Of a stretch of 64,000 nucleotides of DNA, positions 58,813 to 64,000 are shown one piece after another. The notes below the pieces were generated by a model, which was not told the origin of the DNA, did no database searches, and saw only the letters and a list, made by a program, of their open reading frames with translations. Source of the DNA: Methylophaga sp. (lineage in GTDB: Bacteria > Pseudomonadota > Gammaproteobacteria > Nitrosococcales > Methylophagaceae). Location: contig JAFIFW010000012.1 in assembly GCA_020831825.1 (NCBI GenBank), positions 372,001-436,000 of the forward strand, given 5' to 3'. How positions within the stretch are numbered: position 1 is the first letter of the stretch; every line of letters starts with the position of its first letter. A program made the translations under genes and the position numbers.

Positions 58813-59037
58813 CTAGCGTGGCGCAGATGTTTTAAGAGCCAGTGCGTGTAATGCTCCACTGGTGAAGCTGTCGCCAAGGGTTGCCTGAACCATTTGATGC
58901 TGCTGAACCAGTGACTTTCCGACAAATGAAGCACTCACTACTCTGGCTTCAAAATGTTGGCCATCATCACCCAATACTTCGACTTGTGCATCTGGCAGTC
59001 CTGCCAGGATCATTTTCTTGATTTCTATTGCGTTCAT
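58813..59037 (-). CDS. ibaG: BolA-family protein IbaG (YrbA)
   Basis: This 74-residue class II KH-like BolA-family protein has IKKMILAGLPDAQVEV, HFEARVVSASFVGKSLVQQH and the conserved histidine in GALHALALKT. BolA proteins bind [2Fe-2S] clusters with monothiol glutaredoxins. It lies between mlaB and murA, as in E. coli. Confidence 0.94.
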   Translation of the reverse strand: MNAIEIKKMILAGLPDAQVEVLGDDGQHFEARVVSASFVGKSLVQQHQMVQATLGDSFTSGALHALALKTSAPR

Positions 59038-59043
59038 TGCTGC

Positions 59044-59364
59044 TTAATTACCCAGTGGCAGAAAGTCTTCAAGCCCACTGGCATTTGCGATCGCCAGCAT
59101 CTGTTTGGGCATGTTGCGAAAACGGATCTCTTTCACACTACCATTAGCGTGACGCATCAGATCGATCAGCAAAGCAAGGCCCGAGCTGTCGCTTCGAGTC
59201 ACCTGTTGCAGGTCGATTTCTATTTTGTCAGCATCGTTGAGTAGCTGCTTCGCCTTTTTAAGCATAGGCGGTACGGTATCCATCACCATTTCACCTGCAA
59301 TGCTAAGCACCTTGGTCTGCGGGTCAAAGTTCAAGGCATAAGCTTCGGTCACTGCTGACTTCAT
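59044..59364 (-). CDS. mlaB: Mla system STAS protein MlaB
   Basis: This is a 106-residue STAS-domain protein. In Mla it binds the ATPase MlaF and supports assembly of the MlaFEDB complex. The conserved segment QVTRSDSSGLALLIDLMRHA contains the STAS serine/threonine region. The ATG overlaps the mlaC stop (ATGA). It is the last mla gene, followed six bases later by ibaG. Confidence 0.92.
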   Translation of the reverse strand: MKSAVTEAYALNFDPQTKVLSIAGEMVMDTVPPMLKKAKQLLNDADKIEIDLQQVTRSDSSGLALLIDLMRHANGSVKEIRFRNMPKQMLAIANASGLEDFLPLGN

Positions 59365-60005
59365 GATCTGAGCCGCTCGTTGCGCTCGGACAGACTCTGA
59401 ATCAGGGCTTCGATACCGCCATTGCGAATTTGATTGGCAAAAGTGGAACGGTAGTTGGTGACCAAGCTGATGCCTTCAATACGCACGTCATAAACCTTCC
59501 ACTCGCCATCATTATTCTTGTAGAGTGCCAAATTGACTGACACAGGAGGACGGCTGGACTGGATGACTTGCATAGGCACATTGACGCGACCACTGTCCAG
59601 ATCATCACGAAATGGCAAAAAGCGCAGTTCTTCATCGGTGTATTCCAGCATTGCCGTAGCGTAAGTACGCACCAACAGCAAACGGAATTCTTCGACAAAC
59701 TGTTCACGCTGTTCTGGGCTGGCTTCATTCCAGTTACGCCCCAGTGCCAGACGGGACATTCTGGCAAAATCAAAATGAGGCAGGACTACTTCCTCAACTA
59801 AATCGTAAATCTGCTGATGGTCCTTTGCCAGCTCCTCTCGTCTGTCGAGAAGCACAGCAAGAACCTTTTCGGAAGCTGTTTTGACAATAAGCTGAGGCTC
59901 TACCAGATCGTCAGATGCCTGCGAAACTGAGGCAAAAACGCTGATAGACAGCATTACAAGGGCTGCCAGCAGCCACTTGAAACTGTTAAGTATTGATGTA
60001 TTCAT
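59361..60005 (-). CDS. mlaC: Phospholipid-binding protein MlaC
   Basis: This is a 214-residue periplasmic protein with a signal peptide ending near SVSQASDD. MlaC shuttles phospholipids between the MlaA complex in the outer membrane and MlaFEDB in the inner membrane. Family blocks include VLPHFDFARMSRLALGRNW, QREQFVEEFRLLLVRTYATAM and YDVRIEGISLVTNYRSTFANQI. It is between mlaD (2 bases) and mlaB (overlap). Confidence 0.95.
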   Translation of the reverse strand: MNTSILNSFKWLLAALVMLSISVFASVSQASDDLVEPQLIVKTASEKVLAVLLDRREELAKDHQQIYDLVEEVVLPHFDFARMSRLALGRNWNEASPEQREQFVEEFRLLLVRTYATAMLEYTDEELRFLPFRDDLDSGRVNVPMQVIQSSRPPVSVNLALYKNNDGEWKVYDVRIEGISLVTNYRSTFANQIRNGGIEALIQSLSERNERLRS

Positions 60006-60007
60006 CC

Positions 60008-60472
60008 TTAGTTACCTTCCGCCACACTGTATAGGAATTGACCAATCACCTGCTCAAGCACCAAGGCTGATTGGGTCAGCATTAATTCATCCCCATCCTG
60101 GAGGTAAAAGTCATCAGCACCGGCATCCAGGCTGATATATTGCTCACCCAACAGACCCGCAGTGAAAATACTGGCAGATGTATCTGCCGGAATATTATCG
60201 AACTGCGGATGCATGTTGATGGTGACTTTTGCGTTGTAAGTGATGGGATCCAGCTCAATCGCTGCCACCCGGCCAACACGCACACCGGCCATCGTCACAG
60301 GTGATCTTACCTTGAGACCACCAGTATTCTGAAATTGCGCCGTTACCTGATAACCTCGCTCGTCAGAAAAGTCTGCGAGGTTACTGACTTTCATCGCCAG
60401 CATGAATAACGCACCAATGCCCAGAGCAACAAACAAACCGACCAGTATTTCGGTACTTTTCTTCTGTAACAT
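60008..60472 (-). CDS. mlaD: Mla system MCE-domain protein MlaD
   Basis: This is a 154-residue protein with one N-terminal membrane helix (EILVGLFVALGIGALFML) and an MCE domain (about 35-130, with GLKVRSPVTMAGVRVGRVAAIEL and GLLGEQYISLD). It forms the hexameric periplasmic ring of the complex. ATG 60472 is supported by GGAG eight bases upstream, located in the end of mlaE. Confidence 0.95.
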   Translation of the reverse strand: MLQKKSTEILVGLFVALGIGALFMLAMKVSNLADFSDERGYQVTAQFQNTGGLKVRSPVTMAGVRVGRVAAIELDPITYNAKVTINMHPQFDNIPADTSASIFTAGLLGEQYISLDAGADDFYLQDGDELMLTQSALVLEQVIGQFLYSVAEGN

Positions 60473-60473
60473 C

Positions 60474-61256
60474 TTAAATATCTCCAAACATCAACGCGGT
60501 CAGTACAAAATCCAGCCCCAAAATCGCAAAGGCAGAATGGACTACCGTGCGTGTTGTTGCTCGCCCTACCCCTTCAGAAGTGGGGGTAGCGTCATACCCT
60601 TCGTAAAGGGCAATCCAGGTCACCACAAAACCAAAGACAATGCTCTTGATGACGCCGTTCATTACATCGCCATACCAATCTGTTTTGGTTTGCATTTGCG
60701 ACCAGAAAGCGCCTTCATCAACGCCAAGCAGACCATGCCCCACAATAAATGCACCGATAACACCGATGGCACTGAACATTGCAGCGAGCAGTGGCATTGA
60801 TATAAATCCAGCCAAAAATCGTGGTGCGATCACCCGTCTTACTGGGTCAACAGCCATCATTTCCATTCCTGATAACTGTTCAGTACTTTTCATCAGCCCT
60901 ACTTCTGCGGTCAGTGCAGAACCCGCTCGTCCGGCAAACAGTAACGCTGTCACCACAGGCCCGAGCTCGCGAACCAGTGACAGTGAAACCAGCACTCCCA
61001 AAGATTCTTCGGCACCAAAGTCAACCAGTGTGTTATAGCCTTGCAGGCCCAGTACCATGCCGACAAACAAGCCTGAAATCAGCACAATCAGCACCGACAA
61101 GACACCCAGTGAAAACAGCTGCTGAATCACCAATGCAGGTCTCAAAAACAAGCCTGGCAATCCAGCAAGTGTGTGCATCAGGAAAATATGACCACGCCCC
61201 AGACGCTCAAGCGTTCCGAGTCCCCAGCGGCCGAGGCTTCGAATAAAACCAATCAC
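60474..61256 (-). CDS. mlaE: Mla system permease MlaE
   Basis: This is a 260-residue permease with about five helices. Conserved are [49 protein letters not shown], and [25 protein letters not shown] in the coupling region. It overlaps mlaF by four bases and mlaD follows directly. Confidence 0.96.
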   Translation of the reverse strand: MIGFIRSLGRWGLGTLERLGRGHIFLMHTLAGLPGLFLRPALVIQQLFSLGVLSVLIVLISGLFVGMVLGLQGYNTLVDFGAEESLGVLVSLSLVRELGPVVTALLFAGRAGSALTAEVGLMKSTEQLSGMEMMAVDPVRRVIAPRFLAGFISMPLLAAMFSAIGVIGAFIVGHGLLGVDEGAFWSQMQTKTDWYGDVMNGVIKSIVFGFVVTWIALYEGYDATPTSEGVGRATTRTVVHSAFAILGLDFVLTALMFGDI

Positions 61257-62056
61257 GACTCGTGCTCCGATTGCAAAAGATCGACGTCAAATTCTGACCC
61301 CGGATAGTGAAATGGCACAGGACCATCTGGCAGGCCATCCATAAACTGTCTGACCCATTGCGAAGAGGATTTCTTGAGTTCTTCAGGCGTACCTTTTTCG
61401 ATGACTTTGCCGCCAGACAGCAGGTAGATCTCATCGGCGATTTGTGATGCTTCAGCAACGTCATGAGATACCACAATACTGGTCAAGCCCATCGCATCGT
61501 TGATACGGCGGATCAGATTAACCAATGTACCCATCGAGATTGGATCCTGACCGGTAAAAGGTTCGTCGTACATGATCATCATCGGGTCCAAGGCGACCGC
61601 CCTCGCCAAAGCGACGCGTCTGGCCATACCGCCAGACAACTCGCTTGGCGACAGCTTTCTAGCGTTTCTCAGCCCCACGGCCTGCAGTTTCATCAGCACC
61701 AGATCGCGAATCAAAGGCTCAGGTAATTTTGTGTGTTCGCGCAGTGGAAAAGCGACGTTGTCAAAGACATTAAGATCCGTCAGCAAAGCACCACTTTGAA
61801 ACAGCATACCCATTCGTTTGCGCAATTCGTAGAGCTTGGAACGTGACAGTTTGTGGACATTCTGACCATCGATTTCAATGTATCCCTGATCAGGACGAAG
61901 CTGTCCGCCAATCAGTCGCAGCAATGTGGTCTTGCCGGTTCCACTCGGCCCCATGATGGCTGTGACCTTGCCACGGTCGATATCGATATCAACACCGTTG
62001 AAGATAGCCCTGTCACCACGATAGAAATGCAAGTCCCTGATTTTAATCAGTGGCAC
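61253..62056 (-). CDS. mlaF: Mla system ATPase MlaF
   Basis: This is a 267-residue ABC ATPase with Walker [12 protein letters not shown], signature [14 protein letters not shown], Walker [15 protein letters not shown] and H-loop VVSHDVAEA. The C-terminal extension [20 protein letters not shown] is diagnostic for MlaF and contacts MlaB. GTG 62056 with GGAG six bases upstream is chosen; the frame is open 43 codons further but that stretch is not conserved. It leads the mlaFEDCB operon, whose promoter must lie within 62057-62271. Confidence 0.94.
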   Translation of the reverse strand: MPLIKIRDLHFYRGDRAIFNGVDIDIDRGKVTAIMGPSGTGKTTLLRLIGGQLRPDQGYIEIDGQNVHKLSRSKLYELRKRMGMLFQSGALLTDLNVFDNVAFPLREHTKLPEPLIRDLVLMKLQAVGLRNARKLSPSELSGGMARRVALARAVALDPMMIMYDEPFTGQDPISMGTLVNLIRRINDAMGLTSIVVSHDVAEASQIADEIYLLSGGKVIEKGTPEELKKSSSQWVRQFMDGLPDGPVPFHYPGSEFDVDLLQSEHES

Positions 62057-62271
62057 CGTATTCTCCAGACCTGAGTATAAAAGGTTAACAATTTTGGTGA
62101 ATTCGCTCTTGCAAGTCAAATCTGACGGTGGAAAATCTCCAACGCATCCGCTAGAGTGTGCAATCCAGCTTCTGGCGATAGACACATACGAGGCCGATTT
62201 CTGTTCAGTTTATGTTCAGAGTCATCTCTGTAATGTCCATATCGAACCCTACAAAAATGGAGAGAAATAGA

Positions 62272-62835
62272 ATGAAGAAGTTTTTGCAGTTTGCTGTTGC
62301 AGCTCTGGTCGCTCTACCTATGATCGCTGTCGCTCATGGCCCTACCAGACAAACCACCAGTGAAACCATCACCATTAACGCACCTGTCGACAAAGTATGG
62401 GAAGTTATTCAGGATTTCGGCGGCATTCATAAATGGCATCCAGAAGTTGCCAGCACTGAAATGCAAAGTGAAGAAACACGAATTATCACCCTGACCAGAG
62501 ACGGTAGCCCAACCATCACTGAAACACTGACCCGGGTAGAAGAAGACAAAAAAACCATTCGTACCCGCATCAACGAGATGAGTGTCATCAAGACCATCGA
62601 GTTCAACAGCGTTGAAACGCCATACTACACGTTACCTGTATCTACATACAGCAGCTGGTTGAGCGTGAAAGAAGTTGGTGGACAAGCTGAAGTTCAGTGG
62701 AGAGGCGCGTTCTACCGTTCATTCATGAACAATCCGCCAGTTCCAGAAGGCCAAAGTGATCGTGAAGCAGTTGAAGCTGTTTCAGCGTTCTACGCAAAGG
62801 GCCTGGAAGGTCTGAAAGCGGCCCTGGAAAACTAA
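62272..62835 (+). CDS. MxaD-like SRPBCC-family periplasmic protein
   Basis: This is a 187-residue protein with a signal peptide ending AVAHGP and an SRPBCC/polyketide-cyclase fold. The mature start HGPTRQTTSETITINAPVDKVWEVI, then KWHPEVASTE and WRGAFYRSFMNNPPVPEGQS closely follow the MxaD pattern of methylotrophs, a periplasmic protein linked to methanol dehydrogenase activity. ATG 62272 has GGAGA upstream. No mxa or xox dehydrogenase genes are in the window, so it is a stand-alone copy paired with a beta-propeller gene. Confidence 0.85.
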   Translation: MKKFLQFAVAALVALPMIAVAHGPTRQTTSETITINAPVDKVWEVIQDFGGIHKWHPEVASTEMQSEETRIITLTRDGSPTITETLTRVEEDKKTIRTRINEMSVIKTIEFNSVETPYYTLPVSTYSSWLSVKEVGGQAEVQWRGAFYRSFMNNPPVPEGQSDREAVEAVSAFYAKGLEGLKAALEN

Positions 62836-62841
62836 ACCATC

Positions 62842-63825
62842 ATGTTCAAGCTAAAAGTCGCGGCCCTTTTCAGGGCCGCTTTTTTTCTGCCTTTGCTGAT
62901 GATTCTTTCAGCCTGTAGCGCCGAAACTGAACAGAAAAGCGGTTATGCCTTTATCACCAATCAACTGGCCAATAACGTCAGCATTATCGACCTTGAACAA
63001 CGGCAAGTGGTCAAAACTATCGAAGCTGGCAGCAGTCCGGCCGGCATTGCCCTGAGTGGCGATGGCCAATGGCTTTTCATCAGCAACCCCGACAGTCAGG
63101 ATATTTCGGTGATCAGCACCGACAGTTTTGAATTAAAACGTCATATTCCCGTTGGCGCCGGGCCAGTAGGCATTGCCAGTAACCATGACGGCAGCGAAGT
63201 CTATGTTTCCGACTGGTATCAACACATCGTCAGTGTCATCGACAGTCACTCCGGCACCATCAGTCATGAAATCAGAGTAGGTGAATCACCTGCGGGCGTC
63301 GTGGTAGACAATCAGGCTCAACGCATCTATGTAGCCAATCGCGATGACAACAGCTTGTCGATTATTGATCAGCAAAATCATCAGGTGCTGCACACACTCA
63401 GCACAGGCAATGCACCTTTTGGTCTTGCGTTGAGTAACGATGGACAATGGTTGTTCAGTGTCAATGTGCAGGACAACAGCATCAGTATGATTGACACCCA
63501 AACCGCCAGCATCATTGACCAGTTTGAGGTGGGCGAATGGCCTTATTGCGCGGTCGTCTCACCAGATGACACCCGCCTATATGTCACCAATCAATACGAC
63601 GACAGTATTTCAGTGATCGACTTAGCCAATCGACAAGTGATTGATGAAATCTATGTGGGTGCGACACCAGAAGGCATTGATGTGACAGCCGATGGCCGAC
63701 ATGTCTATGTAGCAAACTGGGCAGATGGTACGGTTTCGATCATTGATACCGAATTGAATGAGGTTATCGAAACCATTGAAACCGGCGAAGGCAGTCGGGC
63801 TTTTGGTCGCTTCATCACGCACTGA
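62842..63825 (+). CDS. YVTN-type seven-bladed beta-propeller lipoprotein
   Basis: This is a 327-residue protein with a lipoprotein signal (LLMILSAC) and seven repeats of about 40 residues built on GYAFITNQ, WLFISNP, EVYVSDW, RIYVANR, WLFSVNV, RLYVTNQ and HVYVANW followed by S(V/I)ID. YVTN propellers of this kind occur beside PQQ-dependent alcohol catabolism genes; the role is unknown. It begins six bases after the MxaD-like stop without a good ribosome site, suggesting coupling. A terminator-like hairpin lies inside its signal-peptide codons. Confidence 0.85.
   Translation: MFKLKVAALFRAAFFLPLLMILSACSAETEQKSGYAFITNQLANNVSIIDLEQRQVVKTIEAGSSPAGIALSGDGQWLFISNPDSQDISVISTDSFELKRHIPVGAGPVGIASNHDGSEVYVSDWYQHIVSVIDSHSGTISHEIRVGESPAGVVVDNQAQRIYVANRDDNSLSIIDQQNHQVLHTLSTGNAPFGLALSNDGQWLFSVNVQDNSISMIDTQTASIIDQFEVGEWPYCAVVSPDDTRLYVTNQYDDSISVIDLANRQVIDEIYVGATPEGIDVTADGRHVYVANWADGTVSIIDTELNEVIETIETGEGSRAFGRFITH
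62860..62886 (+). terminator. Terminator-like hairpin inside the beta-propeller coding start
   Basis: GCGGCCC (62860-62866) pairs with GGGCCGC (62873-62879) around TTTTCA and is followed by seven T. It is an excellent intrinsic terminator for the MxaD-like gene, yet it lies within codons 7-15 of the downstream gene, so part of the transcripts would stop there. Confidence 0.8.
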
Positions 63826-63837
63826 GTTGTCACACTG

Positions 63838-64000
63838 TTGATCGAGCATCACCAGCCACCTTGCAGTATCAGCTTTGCTGATGAAGGCTGTGCTGCAAGC
63901 GCCGCCAAGCTGGCTGCTCACCTGCAATTACACTTGCAGCCGCTGGATAGTGCGCAGTTGCAACTGGTTGTCACGCCAAGCCAGCTTGAATTAAGACTTG
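63838..64000 (+). CDS. rsmJ: 16S rRNA (guanine1516-N2)-methyltransferase RsmJ, 5' part
   Basis: The last 163 bases encode about 54 residues, starting LIEHHQPPCSISFADEGCAAS with VVTPSQLELRL at the edge. This matches the N-terminal domain of RsmJ, where the segment LVLTPEHLELRK is conserved. No ATG is available in frame after the propeller stop; TTG 63838 or CTG 63835 must start it. The catalytic domain is outside the window, so the assignment depends on this N-terminal resemblance. Confidence 0.65.
   Translation, partial: MIEHHQPPCSISFADEGCAASAAKLAAHLQLHLQPLDSAQLQLVVTPSQLELRL

Noticed and set aside
63025..63800. DNA repeat array or CRISPR-like periodicity of about 125 bases
   Set aside because: The periodicity reflects seven degenerate YVTN propeller blades in a coding sequence, without identical repeats and spacers.

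Overview
The window looks like a chromosomal segment of a methylotrophic gammaproteobacterium, most plausibly a Methylophaga-like marine bacterium. The gene order is gammaproteobacterial: xseA diverging from guaBA, rplM-rpsI, the hisG-hisD-hisC/murA/ibaG/mlaFEDCB block, pilT-pilU beside yggS-proC-yggT, and metX-metW-pyrE. The methylotroph signal comes from an MxaD-like periplasmic protein (62272-62835) paired with a seven-bladed YVTN beta-propeller lipoprotein, a truncated methylamine-utilisation-type cupredoxin-like gene, and a gnd gene that would fit a ribulose monophosphate cycle. The genus is an inference; the class is well supported.

Layout. 1-4280: start of xseA, purine genes guaB and guaA separated by a strong terminator, psiE-like gene, acylphosphatase. 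4284-6485: a compact minus-strand trio (SixA-like phosphatase, CHAD protein, InaA/Kdo-kinase-like protein). 6574-11250: a first MgtE Mg2+ transporter and a coupled set of membrane protein, nucleotidyltransferase-like protein and gnd. 11331-15232: an iron-linked cluster with a TonB-dependent receptor, an OhrR-type MarR regulator and three tiny co-transcribed genes, with three Fur-box-like sites, two of them on recognisable promoters. 15252-24975: Slp lipoprotein, YlqF GTPase, EfpL, DUF454, nitroreductase and HopJ genes, an unexplained structured repeat-like region (18996-19181), a 1285-residue FAD/Fe-S dehydrogenase, uppP, rplM-rpsI. 25134-28342: an Mg-related run (OMP-like protein, second MgtE, MgtC) with several strong hairpins. 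28552-32608: lpxL, waaA, tadA, trhP. 32897-39628: mltF, dsbA, ccsB, resB, cytochrome c4, engB, i.e. a System II cytochrome c maturation set. 39829-42506: glgP and tRNA-Arg(CCG).

42521-44523 is a scar: a decayed IS3-family element sits between the 3' part of a truncated-haemoglobin gene and the 5' part of a methylamine-utilisation-type gene, with no matching target duplication, so a deletion probably accompanied or followed insertion. 44901-64000 returns to core functions: OmpA-family lipoprotein, pilT/pilU, yggS-proC-yggT, metX-metW-pyrE, a TauE permease, a coiled-coil DUF4124-like protein, his and murA genes, the Mla lipid-transport operon, the MxaD/propeller pair and the start of rsmJ.

No CRISPR array, prophage, defence island or biosynthetic cluster was seen. 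The best candidates for something undescribed are the Fur-controlled three-small-protein operon (14471-15153), the structured region at 18996-19181, the membrane-protein/nucleotidyltransferase/gnd unit, and a terminator hairpin lying inside the propeller coding sequence (62860-62886).
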